Assembly: GCF_025677645.1 (NCBI RefSeq)
Contig: NZ_CP106879.1
Span: forward strand, 3,162,001-3,226,000
Reading direction: 5' to 3'
Length of the DNA: 64,000 bases
DNA from: Curtobacterium poinsettiae
GTDB lineage: Bacteria; Actinomycetota; Actinomycetes; Actinomycetales; Microbacteriaceae
The notes under the pieces are model-generated. The model was given only the letters and a program-made list of their open reading frames with translations. It was not told the DNA's origin and searched no databases. The translations under genes and the position numbers were made by a program. Below are positions 48,509-57,631 of this stretch, in pieces (the first letter of the stretch is position 1; each line of letters starts with the position of its first letter).

Positions 48509-49084
48509 GTGCAACCCGTCACCCTCCGCACCGAGCGACTGGTGCTCTCGATCCCCGAGCTCGGCGACGCCGACGACGTGGTGGCCTACGCCAACGACCC
48601 CGACGTCATCGCGTCCACCCCGGTGCCGGTGCCGTACGGGCACGCCGAGGCGCGGTACTGGATCTCGGACGTCGTCGGTGCCGGATGGGCCGCGGACACC
48701 CGGTACGAGTTCGGCATCCGGCGCGCGGACGACCTCCGGCTGCTCGGCACGGTCGGCCTGTTCGCCTTCGCCGACGGGGCCGCCGAGATCGGGTACGCCG
48801 TGCACCCGGACGGTCGGGGCTCCGGCATCATGACCGAGGCCGCCGAGCGCGTGCTGCAGTGGGCCTTCGCCGGTCCGCCCGAGGGACTCGGTCTCGTCCG
48901 GGTGCAGTGGCGCGCGATCGCCACGAACACCGCGTCGGCCGCGGTCGCACAGCGGCTCGGTCTTCGGTTCGAAGGACGCACGCGGTCGAGCGTGCTGCAC
49001 CGCGGCAGCCGGCACGACCAGTTGCTCGCCGCAGCGTTGCACGACGACGATCGGTCCGCCCCGACGGTCTGGCCGACGTCGTGA
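48509..49084 (+). CDS. GNAT acetyltransferase, RimJ/RimL-like
   Basis: 191 residues from a GTG at 48509. The opening VTLRTERLVLSIPELGDADD is typical of the RimJ/RimL/Acetyltransf_3 group that modifies N-terminal amino groups or small amines. The acetyl-CoA loop is EIGYAVHPDGRGSGIMTEAAERVLQWAF, with the R-G-x-G here as RGSGIM, and the Asn of IATNTASAAVAQRLGL precedes the C-terminal strand. Its stop overlaps the next GTG by 4 bases, so it is coupled to the SRPBCC protein. Substrate unknown. Confidence 0.88.
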   Translation: MQPVTLRTERLVLSIPELGDADDVVAYANDPDVIASTPVPVPYGHAEARYWISDVVGAGWAADTRYEFGIRRADDLRLLGTVGLFAFADGAAEIGYAVHPDGRGSGIMTEAAERVLQWAFAGPPEGLGLVRVQWRAIATNTASAAVAQRLGLRFEGRTRSSVLHRGSRHDQLLAAALHDDDRSAPTVWPTS

Positions 49085-49590
49085 CCGTCTCGTTCCGGGT
49101 CGTGACGGACCTGCCGGTTCCGCCGGAGCGCGCCTTCGCGCTGTCGCTCGACATCGGCGCGCACGAGCGATCGATGGCCGCGACCGACGAACGCGCCGTC
49201 GCCGGCACGACGGCCGGCATGATCGGCCTGGGCGAGTCCGTCACCTGGCGTGCGCGGCACTTCGGGATCGTCTGGCGGATGACGAGCAGGATCACCGCCC
49301 TGGAGGCGCCCCACCGGTTCGTCGACGAACAGGTGCGTGGGCCGTTCGCCCGGTTCCACCACGAGCACCGGTTCGAGCCGTCGGCCGGAGGCACGCGCAT
49401 GGTCGACACCATCACGTTCCGCGCACCGCTCGGCCCCCTGGGCCGCCTGGCCGAGGTGCTCGCGCTGGCCCGGTACCTGCCGCGGCTCATCGCCGACCGC
49501 AACGCCTCGCTCGACGCCGAACTGCGTGCCGAGGAGCGCGCCGGATCCGACGGCGATCAGGGCGCGGCGAGCTCCCCCAGCGCGTCGTAG
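49081..49590 (+). CDS. SRPBCC family ligand-binding protein
   Basis: 169 residues, GTG at 49081 overlapping the GNAT stop. Helix-grip fold: VSFRVVTDLPVPPERAFALS (strand and first helix), GLGESVTWRARHFGIVWRM, and the C-terminal PLGRLAEVLALARYLPRLIADRN helix, the arrangement seen in polyketide-cyclase/coQ10-like or Bet v 1-like proteins annotated as cell-division inhibitors in some actinobacteria. It probably binds a hydrophobic ligand. Its 3' end overlaps the 3' end of the converging RpiR gene by 34 bases. Confidence 0.82.
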   Translation: MTVSFRVVTDLPVPPERAFALSLDIGAHERSMAATDERAVAGTTAGMIGLGESVTWRARHFGIVWRMTSRITALEAPHRFVDEQVRGPFARFHHEHRFEPSAGGTRMVDTITFRAPLGPLGRLAEVLALARYLPRLIADRNASLDAELRAEERAGSDGDQGAASSPSAS

Positions 49591-50390
49591 GCGGCGGCGA
49601 CGGCGTCGACCCGCACCCGGCCACCCGGGCCCGAGGCGTCGTAGACGTCGTTCGTGATCGCGGCGACGACGGCGAACAGCGCGGCCATCGAGTCGAACGC
49701 CGACGGTGAGTCGACCGGGCAGAGGATCGCGGTGGCGGCGGGAGCGGCGATGACCGCGGCCGTCGGGTCGCCGAGGACGATGACGTCCGCCCCGGAGTCG
49801 ACGCAGTGCCGGACGATCCGTTCGACCCCGGCGGTGTGCCGACGCACGGTCACCAGGATCACGAGGTCGTGCCGGTCGAGGTCGGCGACCTCTTCGCCGA
49901 GCCGCTGCCCGGGCGACGGACCGACCCGGACGTCGGACCGCACCTGCGCCAGCTGGGACCGCAGCTGCAGCGCGATCGGGTACGCGCCGCGTTCACCGAG
50001 GACGAGCACCCGGCGGGCCCGGACGATCCGACGGGCCAGTCGCGGGCGGTCCGCTCGGCCGAGGGATGCGAAGGCCGCGTCGAGGTTCCGCGCCTCGACC
50101 GCACGCTGGTCGACGTGGGCGGCGTCCTCGGCGACCCACGGCAGGCCCGAGCCCCGTGCGGACATCAGGTTCTGCCGGACCTCTGCGGCGTCCTGGAACC
50201 CCAACGACCGCACGAGTCGCGAGACCGTGGCCTTCGAGGTCCCCGACTCGGCCGCGAGTTCGGCGGAGGTGCCGACGAGCAGGAGTTCCGGGTCGTGGCG
50301 GACCATGGCGGCGACCCGTCGTTCGGCCGGCGAGAGCCGCTCCCACACGGAGTCGATCCGGGCGCGGACGTCGGGGCCGGCGGTGCTCAT
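49557..50390 (-). CDS. RpiR/MurR family regulator of the allantoin cluster
   Basis: 277 residues. N-terminal helix-turn-helix (residues 1-77): LSPAERRVAAMVRHDPELLL, then SAELAAESGTSKATVSRLVRSLGFQ. C-terminal SIS domain (about residues 105-270) with ARRVLVLGERGAYPIALQLRSQLAQ and the ligand loop VILVTVRRHTAG. RpiR proteins usually sense phosphosugars, but several control purine or allantoin catabolism. Its ATG overlaps the allC stop (ATGA), so it is the last gene of the allantoin operon and probably its regulator. Candidate sites are at 52930 and 56919. Confidence 0.9.
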   Translation of the reverse strand: MSTAGPDVRARIDSVWERLSPAERRVAAMVRHDPELLLVGTSAELAAESGTSKATVSRLVRSLGFQDAAEVRQNLMSARGSGLPWVAEDAAHVDQRAVEARNLDAAFASLGRADRPRLARRIVRARRVLVLGERGAYPIALQLRSQLAQVRSDVRVGPSPGQRLGEEVADLDRHDLVILVTVRRHTAGVERIVRHCVDSGADVIVLGDPTAAVIAAPAATAILCPVDSPSAFDSMAALFAVVAAITNDVYDASGPGGRVRVDAVAAAYDALGELAAP

Positions 50391-51646
50391 GCGCGGGCCA
50401 CCCGGTCGACGGCGACGGCCAGGGCATCGAGGCCGAGGGCGATGTCCGGCGTCGACACGAACTCGTCCGGGTGGTGGCTGATGCCGTCGGGGTTGCGGAG
50501 GAACAGCATCGCCACGTCGGTCACGAGCCCGAGTGACATCGCGTCGTGGCCGGCTCGCGAGAACAGCTCCATCGGCGCGATCTCACCCGTCGAGACGATC
50601 CCGGCGCGGACGGCGTCCATCAGCCGGGGCGAGCAGAACACCGCGGGCGCCCGGTGCACCTCGGTCGGGGTGACGCTCACCCCGCGCCGTTCACCGATGA
50701 GCGTGAAGGCCTTGGTGAGTTCGTCCCAGACCTCGTCCCGCTCGTCGTCGAACTCGCCGCGCAGGTCGACGGAGAACCGTGCGAGCCCGGGGACGACGTT
50801 GACGGCTCCGGGTTCGACCGTCATCGTGCCGACCGTGCCGACCTGGTGCGATGCCCGGCAGATCCGTTCCACCGCGAGCGCGGCCTCGGCGGCGGCGAGC
50901 AGGGCGTCGTGCCGGCGCTCGTAGGGGGTGCCACCGGCGTGCCGGGCCTCTCCCACGGCCTCGACCGAGAACCGGCGGGCGCTCGCGATGCTCGTGACGA
51001 CCCCGAGGGCCTGCCCGGCCTGCTCGAGGTACGGCCCCTGCTCGATGTGCGCCTCGAGGTAGCCGACCACCGACGCAGGGTCGACCGCGGCGTCGCCGAC
51101 GCACTCCGGGTCGAGGCCGAAGTCGGTGAAGGCCTGTCGGAGCGTGACGCCGTCACCGTCGGCCAGGTCCCACCAGGCGTCGTCCCAGACCCCGGCCACC
51201 GCGGACGACCCGAGCAGGGCCTTGCCGAAGCGCGTGCCCTCTTCGTCGGAGAACGCGATGACCTCGAGCGCGACGGGCAGCGGGCCGTCGGCGGTGAGCC
51301 GGGCGGCGGTGCGGATAGCCATGAGCACCCCGACGACGCCGTCGTACCGTCCGGCGTCCACCACGGTGTCCAGGTGCGAGCCGAGCAGCAGCACGGGCGC
51401 GTCGGGCGTCGCGCCCGCGGCCCGGCCGTGCAGGTTGCCGGCGGCGTCCTGCCAGGTGGACAGTCCGGCGTCCTGCATCCAACCCGCGACGAGGGCGTTG
51501 GCCCGGGCGTGCTCGGGCGACAGGTAGACACGGGTGATGCGGCACGGTTCGGCGCTGAGGGCGGCGAGCTCGTCGCACCAGCGGGCGACGAGTTCGGCGT
51601 CGGCGGTGCCCACGGCGGTCGCGTTCAGGACGGGCACGGCGCTCAC
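50387..51646 (-). CDS. allC: Allantoate amidohydrolase (M20 family)
   Basis: 419 residues from a GTG preceded by GGAGGTG and overlapping the pucG stop. Di-metal M20 peptidase fold: metal ligands in LLLGSHLDTVVDAGRYDG (His, Asp), IAFSDEEGTRFGK (Glu-Glu), LEAHIEQGPYLE (His) and the C-terminal SRAGHDAMSLG. It hydrolyses allantoate to ureidoglycine, CO2 and ammonia; ureidoglycolate or N-carbamoyl amino acid hydrolase activity is a possible alternative, but position between pucG and RpiR supports allantoate. Cytosolic. Confidence 0.9.
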   Translation of the reverse strand: MSAVPVLNATAVGTADAELVARWCDELAALSAEPCRITRVYLSPEHARANALVAGWMQDAGLSTWQDAAGNLHGRAAGATPDAPVLLLGSHLDTVVDAGRYDGVVGVLMAIRTAARLTADGPLPVALEVIAFSDEEGTRFGKALLGSSAVAGVWDDAWWDLADGDGVTLRQAFTDFGLDPECVGDAAVDPASVVGYLEAHIEQGPYLEQAGQALGVVTSIASARRFSVEAVGEARHAGGTPYERRHDALLAAAEAALAVERICRASHQVGTVGTMTVEPGAVNVVPGLARFSVDLRGEFDDERDEVWDELTKAFTLIGERRGVSVTPTEVHRAPAVFCSPRLMDAVRAGIVSTGEIAPMELFSRAGHDAMSLGLVTDVAMLFLRNPDGISHHPDEFVSTPDIALGLDALAVAVDRVARA

Positions 51647-52896
51647 GCGAGCACCTCCGCCCCGGCGGGAGCGACCGCTGCGGTGTCGTCGCGGAAGACG
51701 TCGAGGGCGGCGTCGACACCACCGCCGTGCGGGACCGCGTGCCCGGCCCGACGCAGGGTGTGCTCGAGCGCGGCCAGGGTCGTGACGACGGTGTCCTTCC
51801 GGGCGTTGTAGCCCATCGTGCCGATGCGCCAGACCCGACCGTGCAGCGGCCCGAACGAGGTGCCGATCTCGATCCCGTGGTCGTCGAGCATCGCGCCGCG
51901 CACCTGGTCGCCGACGACGTCGGACGGGATCTCGACGGCGACGACGTTGTGCATCTTGTGGGCGACGTCGCCGAAGACCGGGAGCCCGAGGGCCTGCACC
52001 CCGGCGAGCATCGCGCGCCCGGCGGTCTCGTGGCGGGCGACGACGGCGTCGCGGCCTTCTTCGAGCAGGATGCGGGCGCACTCGTGCGCGGCGTAGAGCA
52101 TCGAAGCAGCCTCGGTGTGGTGGTTCAGGCGGCGGGGGCCCCAGTAGTCGAGGATCATCGCGAGGTCGAGGTAGTTCGAGCGGATCGGTTCGTCGGCGAC
52201 GTCGTCACCGGGTTCGCGGATGCCGGCCTCGACGCTCCGCCGCTCGTCGAGCACGGCCACGGCCTTGGGCGACAGCGTGACGGGTGCGCTGCCGGACGGG
52301 CCGCCGAGGCACTTCTGCAGCCCGGCGCTCACGGCGTCGATCCCCCAGGCGTCGACCTCGAGCGGGTTGCCGCCGACCGTCGCGGTGGCGTCGGTGTAGA
52401 GCAGGACGCCGTACCGCTCGCAGATCGCACCGAGTTCGTCGAGCGGCTGGTTCATCGTGGTCGAGGTGTCGCCCTGCACGACCGCCAGCACCTTCGGACG
52501 GACGCGGGCGATCGCCGCCTCGATGGCGGACGGTGTGAAGACCTGGCCCCAGTCGGTCTCGATGGTGTGGACCTCGGCCCCGGCACGGCCTGCGATCTCG
52601 GCGAGCAGGTGCCCGAACCGACCGAACACCGGCACGAGCACGCGGTCCCCCGGGGCGAGCAGCGACACCAGCACCGCTTCGATCCCCGCGCGCGAGGTGC
52701 CGTCCACGAGCAGCGTCGCATCGTTGCGGGTGCCGAACACGCGGCGGTAGAGCGCCTGCGTCTCGTTCATCGTCGAGGTCATCCAGGGGTCGTACTGGCC
52801 GACGAGCGGCGTCGACAGCGCACGGAGCACGCGCGGGTCGGCGTTGATCGGACCGGGCCCCATGAGGAGACGAGCGGGTGGATTCACTGGGAGCAT
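51643..52896 (-). CDS. pucG: (S)-ureidoglycine-glyoxylate transaminase
   Basis: 417 residues, the usual PucG length; ATG at 52896 with GGAAGGA. Class V PLP aminotransferase: LLMGPGPINADPRVLRALS, TLLVDGTSRAGIEAVL, VVQGDTSTTMNQPLDELG, and the PLP Lys in VSAGLQKCLGGPSG. It transfers the amino group of ureidoglycine to glyoxylate, giving glycine. It follows allB on the same strand after 43 bases that hold a candidate operator and possible -10 box. The allC GTG overlaps its stop. Alanine-glyoxylate aminotransferase is the nearest alternative. Confidence 0.92.
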   Translation of the reverse strand: MLPVNPPARLLMGPGPINADPRVLRALSTPLVGQYDPWMTSTMNETQALYRRVFGTRNDATLLVDGTSRAGIEAVLVSLLAPGDRVLVPVFGRFGHLLAEIAGRAGAEVHTIETDWGQVFTPSAIEAAIARVRPKVLAVVQGDTSTTMNQPLDELGAICERYGVLLYTDATATVGGNPLEVDAWGIDAVSAGLQKCLGGPSGSAPVTLSPKAVAVLDERRSVEAGIREPGDDVADEPIRSNYLDLAMILDYWGPRRLNHHTEAASMLYAAHECARILLEEGRDAVVARHETAGRAMLAGVQALGLPVFGDVAHKMHNVVAVEIPSDVVGDQVRGAMLDDHGIEIGTSFGPLHGRVWRIGTMGYNARKDTVVTTLAALEHTLRRAGHAVPHGGGVDAALDVFRDDTAAVAPAGAEVLA

Positions 52897-52943
52897 GGTG
52901 GTTCCTTCCGTTCCTGATCTTACGATACCGGAACGATCGTTAC
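52897..52943 (-). promoter_or_regulatory. allB-pucG intergenic site with palindrome GGAACGATCGTTAC
   Basis: The 43 bases before pucG hold TAAGAT, a -10-like hexamer on the minus strand, preceded by TGTAAC at 16 bases. The palindrome-containing GGAACGATCGTTAC lies at 52930-52943, overlapping the allB stop. A related GGAACGAGCGTTCC is upstream of the permease at 56919, so both may bind the RpiR regulator. Confidence 0.5.
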
Positions 52944-54316
52944 AGGGGTGTTCCCGCCGCGAGCACGGGCCGTCCGGCCAGCTGCCCCTCGACGCCGACC
53001 ACACCGCCGTCCGCCGTGGCAATGCGACGACCGCGGAGCCAGGTCTCGGTGACGCTGCCGCGCACGCGGAGCCCGTCGAACGCGGACACCGGGTTGCGGT
53101 GCTCGAGCCCGGCGACGTCGACGACGGACTCGGCGGACGGGTCGAACACGGCGAAGTGCGCCAGGGCACCGGGAGCGATCACCCCACGGTCCCGCAGCCC
53201 GACCAGGGCGGCCGGACCGGTCGTGAACAGCGGCAGCAGCGCCTCGAGCGGGACCCCGCGACGCTCGGCCTCGGTCCACACCGCGCGGAACCCGACCTGC
53301 AGGCCGGCGACCCCACCCCAGGCCAGGCCCCAGTCGTCGGTCTTCAGGTCGGCGGTGGAGGGCGAGTGGTCCGACACGACGAGGTCGATCGTGCCGTCGA
53401 GCACGCCGGCCCACAGTGCGTCGCGGTTGGCGTCGTCGCGGATCGGTGGGCAGCACTTGTAGGCGGTCGCGCCGTCCGGGATCGTGCCCGCCTCGAACGA
53501 CAGGTAGTGCGGGCACGTCTCGACCGTGATCCGGACGCCGTCGTCCTTCGCGGCGCGGAGCATCGGCAGCGCGCCCGCGTCGGACAGGTGCAGCACGTGC
53601 ACCCGCGCACCGGTCGCCCGCGCGCCGTCGATGACCTGCGCGATCGCGGACCGTTCGGCGGCGACGGGCCGGGTGGCCAGGAAGTCGGCGTACCGACCGC
53701 CGAGCGCCTGGTGCGGCACGAGGTGCTCCGGGTCCTCGGCGTGCACGATCAGCAGGGCGTCGATCCGGGCGACCTCGGTGATCGCGGCGCGGAGCTGCTC
53801 GGGGTCGAGGTGCGGGAACTCGTCGACACCGCTCGGCGCCGTGAAGCACTTGAAGCCGAAGACGCCGGCGTCGTGCAGTGCGTCGAGCGCCCCGAGGCTC
53901 GCGGGGACGGCGCCGCCCCAGAAGCCGACGTCGACCGCCACCCGGCCCTCGGCACTCGCACGCTTGACGGCGAGCGCTTCGACCGTGGTGGTCGCGGGGA
54001 TCGAGTTGAGCGGCATGTCCACGATCGTGGTAACGCCGCCCATCGCAGCGGCCCGGGTCGCGGACGCGAAGCCCTCCCACTCGCTGCGGCCGGGCTCGTT
54101 GACGTGCACGTGGGTGTCGACGAGTCCGGGGAGCAGCACCTGCCCGTCCGGCACGGTGTGGTCCTGCACGGCGTCGACGACCGCGTCGACGGACAGGACG
54201 CCGGTGACCCGGCCGTCGTGGACGACGACCGCGGCCGGGCGGAAGGCGCCGTCGACCCAGGCTCGCTGCGCGCGGACGACCAGGTCTGCCGTGTCGCCCG
54301 CCGGGAGGCCCGTCAC
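52940..54316 (-). CDS. allB: Allantoinase
   Basis: 458 residues from a GTG overlapping the racemase stop (GTGA). Amidohydrolase-superfamily barrel with a binuclear metal centre: DTHVHVNEPGRSEWEG (His-x-His), carboxylated Lys in GVFGFKCFTAPSG, IVHAEDPEHL, RVHVLHLSDAGAL and the Asp in DLVVSDHSPSTADLK. These match cyclic amidohydrolases (allantoinase, dihydropyrimidinase); CFTAPSGVDEF and the neighbours point to allantoinase. It opens allantoin to allantoate in the cytosol. Confidence 0.93.
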   Translation of the reverse strand: MTGLPAGDTADLVVRAQRAWVDGAFRPAAVVVHDGRVTGVLSVDAVVDAVQDHTVPDGQVLLPGLVDTHVHVNEPGRSEWEGFASATRAAAMGGVTTIVDMPLNSIPATTTVEALAVKRASAEGRVAVDVGFWGGAVPASLGALDALHDAGVFGFKCFTAPSGVDEFPHLDPEQLRAAITEVARIDALLIVHAEDPEHLVPHQALGGRYADFLATRPVAAERSAIAQVIDGARATGARVHVLHLSDAGALPMLRAAKDDGVRITVETCPHYLSFEAGTIPDGATAYKCCPPIRDDANRDALWAGVLDGTIDLVVSDHSPSTADLKTDDWGLAWGGVAGLQVGFRAVWTEAERRGVPLEALLPLFTTGPAALVGLRDRGVIAPGALAHFAVFDPSAESVVDVAGLEHRNPVSAFDGLRVRGSVTETWLRGRRIATADGGVVGVEGQLAGRPVLAAGTPL

Positions 54317-55077
54317 GCGCTCGCCCCTGCCGTCGCGACCGTCGCCGGGTGGCGTTCGAAGCCCGCCAGCAGCCCCGACACCGCCTTCACGGGCGGCAGG
54401 GCGTACTCGCCGCGCTTGCCCGTGGACAAGCCGAGGCGGACGAGTGACTCCGCCAGGACCGTGGCCGCCGCGACGCCGTCGACGACCGGTGCCCCGATCG
54501 CCAGCGAGACCTCGGCGCAGAAGTCGGCCATGCCGGCGCACCCGAGCACGACGGCATCGGCTCCTCCGTCGATGACCGCTCGGCACTCCTCGATCACGAG
54601 CGCACGGGCACCGGACTCGGGGTCGTCGAGCTCGAGCACCGGGACCTCGCACGCCCGGATCTCCGTGACGAGCGGGGCGAAGCCGTAGCGCTCGGCGAGC
54701 TCGTGGGCGCGGCCGGTCGTGCGCGCCAGGGTGGTGACGACGCCGAACCGACGGCCGAGCATCGCGGCGGCGTGGAACCCGGCCTCGGCGATCCCGATCA
54801 CCGGCACCGTCGCGAGCTCCCGCGCGGCGTCGAGCCCCGGGTCCCCGAAGCACGCCACGACGAAGGCGTCCACCCCGTCCTGCTCACCGCGGGCGATCTG
54901 CTCGAGCAACCCGGGCACGGCCAGGGCCTCTTCGTAGTGGCTCTCGATCGAGGCCGGCCCCATCGAGGGCTCGACCGCTTCGACCAGCGTGCCGGGAGCG
55001 GCGACGGCCTGGGCCGCGATGCCGATCGCCCGCGTCATCGACGCGGTGGTGTTGGGGTTGACGACGCGGATGCGCAT
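54313..55077 (-). CDS. Allantoin/hydantoin racemase (Asp/Glu racemase family)
   Basis: 254 residues; ATG at 55077 with GGAAGGAC. Two catalytic Cys are expected, in DAFVVACFGDPGLDAAREL and in ADAVVLGCAGMADF, as in HyuE and HpxA. The N-terminal MRIRVVNPNTTASMTRAIG is the family hallmark (V-N-P-N-T). It would interconvert (R)- and (S)-allantoin so that both can be used, a standard member of allantoin clusters. Its stop overlaps the allB start. Confidence 0.88.
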   Translation of the reverse strand: MRIRVVNPNTTASMTRAIGIAAQAVAAPGTLVEAVEPSMGPASIESHYEEALAVPGLLEQIARGEQDGVDAFVVACFGDPGLDAARELATVPVIGIAEAGFHAAAMLGRRFGVVTTLARTTGRAHELAERYGFAPLVTEIRACEVPVLELDDPESGARALVIEECRAVIDGGADAVVLGCAGMADFCAEVSLAIGAPVVDGVAAATVLAESLVRLGLSTGKRGEYALPPVKAVSGLLAGFERHPATVATAGASA

Positions 55078-55236
55078 CGGGGTCCTTCCGGTGGAGCGAG
55101 TGGAGCGGTGGAACCGGTGGTGCTGGGTGGTGACCATCGTGGCGGGGGCGGGGCGGGCCTCCCGGCCGTGGTGTGGATCTGTGGACGACCGAGCGCCGCG
55201 GCCCGCCCTGTGGAGGACGGGCCACGACGCGGGTGG

Positions 55237-56802
55237 TCAGACGCGACCGACGGCCGCGCCGTCGTCGACCGAGGGGTCCTCCGCGTCGAGCACGGGCATG
55301 CTCGGCCGGACACGCTCGAGCGCCCAGAAGACGACGAGGCCCAGGCCGCACCCGATGAACCAGCTGTAGCTCGCCAGCCACGGCAGCACGCCGAGTGCCG
55401 GGGGCAGGACCGCGCTCGCCACCGAGATCGCGCCGGTGACCACGAGGGTCCAGATGGCGTTCGGGTTGAACCCGCCGCGGTACCAGTACCGCGCGGTGCG
55501 GCTGGTGGAGTACATGTCGTCGATCGCGATGCGCTGCTTGCCGACGATGTAGTAGCCCGCGATGAGGATGCCGAACAGCGGGCCGATCAGCGCACCGAGC
55601 ACCCCGAGCGTGTACAGGATCGCCTGGTCGTTGCCGTACCAGTTCCACGGGGTGAGGAGCACGGAGCCGACCGCGGCGATCATGCCACCGGCCCGCCACG
55701 AGATCTTCCGGGGTGCCACGTTCGAGAAGTCGAACGCGGGGCTGATGAAGTTCGCCACGATGTTGATGCCGACGGTCGCGGTGACGAAGGTCAGGCCACC
55801 GAGCAGGATCGCGAAGGGTGCTCCGATGGCCTGCACGGTCTCGATCGGGTCGGTGATGAGCTTGCCGAACACCGGCACCGTCGCACTGGCGCAGAGCACC
55901 GTCAGGACCGAGAAGAACAGGAAGTTGATCGGCAGTCCCCAGAAGTTGCCGCGCTTGACCGCGCGGAACGACCGGCCGTAGCGCGAGAAGTCACCGAAGT
56001 TCAGCATCGGGCCGGAGAAGTAGCTGACCACCAGGGCGACCGCGGACAGCATCACCGGGATCGACGCCCCGAACGACAGCGGCTCGCCGGCCGACAGGGT
56101 GAACGAGATGTTGCCGATGCCCGCCTGGCTGACCAGGTAGACCGCGAGCACGATCATCACCACGTAGACCGCCGGTCCGGCCCAGTCGATGAACCGCTTG
56201 ATGGCCTCCATGCCCATCCAGAACAGCGCGCCCTGTGCCACCCACAGGATCGCGTACGAGATCCACCCCAGGGCCGACAGCCCGAGGAACGAGTGGTCGA
56301 GCAGCCCCGCCGACGCCGGGATGAACTTGAGGAAGACGATGTTCAGCGACTGGGCGGCGAGGAAGGTCTGCACGCCGTACCAGGCCATCGCGATGAGGCC
56401 ACGGATGATGGCGGGGACGTTCGCGCCGAGCACCCCGAACACCGCGCGGTTGATCACCGGGTACGGCACACCGGTGCGCTGCGACGGCTTCGCGACCAGG
56501 TTGGCGAAGACCTGCACGATGAGGATGCCGACCACCAGGGCGATGAGCACCTGCCAGCTCGCGATCCCGAGGGCGAAGAGCGACCCGGCGGTGACGTAGC
56601 CGCCGACGGAGTGCACGTCGGACATCCAGAAGGCGAAGAAGTTGTAGCTCGTCCAGCGCTGCTCGCGCAGCGGGGCGAGGTCCTCGTTCGTGAGCGCCGG
56701 GTCGTACCCGGGCTTGACGACACCGGCACCCGCTGGGGCGGGAGCGGCGGTCGTGGTGGGGGCGTGGGGCGCGGCGACTGGTGTCGCGATGTCGGTAGCC
56801 AT
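55237..56802 (-). CDS. NCS1 family allantoin/purine permease
   Basis: 521 residues and about 12 helices. Nucleobase-cation-symport-1 pattern: APLREQRWTSYNFFAFWMSD, VHSVGGYVTAGSLFALGI, then GWISYAILWVAQGALFW and FSGPMLNFGDFSRYG. Similar to PucI/allantoin permeases and Mhp1-like hydantoin transporters, which bind the substrate between helices 1 and 6 and use H+ or Na+. First gene of the allantoin set; the racemase gene begins 159 bases downstream. The first 30 residues are Ala/Pro/Thr-rich and variable. Candidate operator at 56919-56932 lies 116 bases upstream. Confidence 0.9.
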   Translation of the reverse strand: MATDIATPVAAPHAPTTTAAPAPAGAGVVKPGYDPALTNEDLAPLREQRWTSYNFFAFWMSDVHSVGGYVTAGSLFALGIASWQVLIALVVGILIVQVFANLVAKPSQRTGVPYPVINRAVFGVLGANVPAIIRGLIAMAWYGVQTFLAAQSLNIVFLKFIPASAGLLDHSFLGLSALGWISYAILWVAQGALFWMGMEAIKRFIDWAGPAVYVVMIVLAVYLVSQAGIGNISFTLSAGEPLSFGASIPVMLSAVALVVSYFSGPMLNFGDFSRYGRSFRAVKRGNFWGLPINFLFFSVLTVLCASATVPVFGKLITDPIETVQAIGAPFAILLGGLTFVTATVGINIVANFISPAFDFSNVAPRKISWRAGGMIAAVGSVLLTPWNWYGNDQAILYTLGVLGALIGPLFGILIAGYYIVGKQRIAIDDMYSTSRTARYWYRGGFNPNAIWTLVVTGAISVASAVLPPALGVLPWLASYSWFIGCGLGLVVFWALERVRPSMPVLDAEDPSVDDGAAVGRV

Positions 56803-56918
56803 GGCGTCCTCCGAGGGAGTGGGAAGCGGGGCGGTGCGTGCTTGAGCACGAAGCTACGGAGCGACTTCGCCCCCGCCGTTTCCCTCGTGTAACGGTCGTG
56901 TGTCCCGGACCCCGTCCT

Positions 56919-56932
56919 GGAACGAGCGTTCC
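56919..56932. promoter_or_regulatory. Candidate RpiR operator upstream of the permease
   Basis: GGAACGAGCGTTCC is a palindrome with 6-bp arms (GGAACG, 2 bases, CGTTCC). It matches 12 of 14 positions of GGAACGATCGTTAC at 52930-52943. A second related block, TGTAACGGTCGTG, lies near 56888. Confidence 0.5.
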
Positions 56933-57063
56933 GGGATGGTGGTGAAGACCGGCGCCGACCGCACCCGGAGCCGCGCTGCGGCTTGCCGCATCGATCGGCG
57001 CCGACCCCGCACGGACCCCGCCACGACCCGAGCCGCGGGGACCGCCGGTGGTACGAATCGACC

Positions 57064-57627
57064 ATGAGCAGGGGAATCAGGATCGACCACGTGGGCGTCA
57101 CGGTGCCGGACATCGACGCAGCCACGCAGTTCTTCGAGGCGGCGTTCGACGCCGTCGTCCTGTACGACATGCGGCGTCGTGACGAGACGCCGAACAGCAG
57201 TTCCGAGGCGCACGGCTACCTCGGCATCCCGAGCACCATGGCGCAGGGGGCCATGCGGATGCTCGCGCTGCCGGAGGGGCCGGGGCTCGAGCTGTTCGAG
57301 TACCTGGGGCCCGAGCAGCGGAACGCCGCACACCCGTCCGACCTGGGGTGGCAGCACCTGGCGATGTACGCCGACGACCTGGACGAGACGCTCGCCCGGG
57401 TCGAGTCAGCCGGCGGGACCCGGAACTCCGACCCGCGCGACCTGCGTGGTGACGAGGCGGGGGCCGGTAACCGGTTCGTCTACACGCGCACGCCGTGGGG
57501 GTCGACGCTCGAGCTCGTCAGCTACCCGACGCCGCAGCCGTACCTGGTGTACGCGCCGCGGCCGAAGTGGGCGCCGTGGCCGATGCCGGACGACGTCTAC
57601 CCGGTGCCGGCACCCGCCGTGCACTGA
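57064..57627 (+). CDS. VOC family protein (glyoxalase-like)
   Basis: 187 residues from the ATG at 57064. The N-terminal module begins RIDHVGVTVPDIDAATQFFEAAF, with the metal His in DHVG, followed by PGLELFEYLGPEQ; the second has LGWQHLAMYADDLDETLARV and YTRTPWGSTLELVSYP with the usual Glu ligand. The C-terminus PQPYLVYAPRPKWAPWPMPD is Pro/Trp-rich, as in a subgroup of glyoxalase-like dioxygenase/isomerase proteins. It is divergent from the permease. Substrate unknown, but expression near the allantoin genes suggests a nitrogen-metabolite role. Confidence 0.85.
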   Translation: MSRGIRIDHVGVTVPDIDAATQFFEAAFDAVVLYDMRRRDETPNSSSEAHGYLGIPSTMAQGAMRMLALPEGPGLELFEYLGPEQRNAAHPSDLGWQHLAMYADDLDETLARVESAGGTRNSDPRDLRGDEAGAGNRFVYTRTPWGSTLELVSYPTPQPYLVYAPRPKWAPWPMPDDVYPVPAPAVH

Positions 57628-57631
57628 CGAC

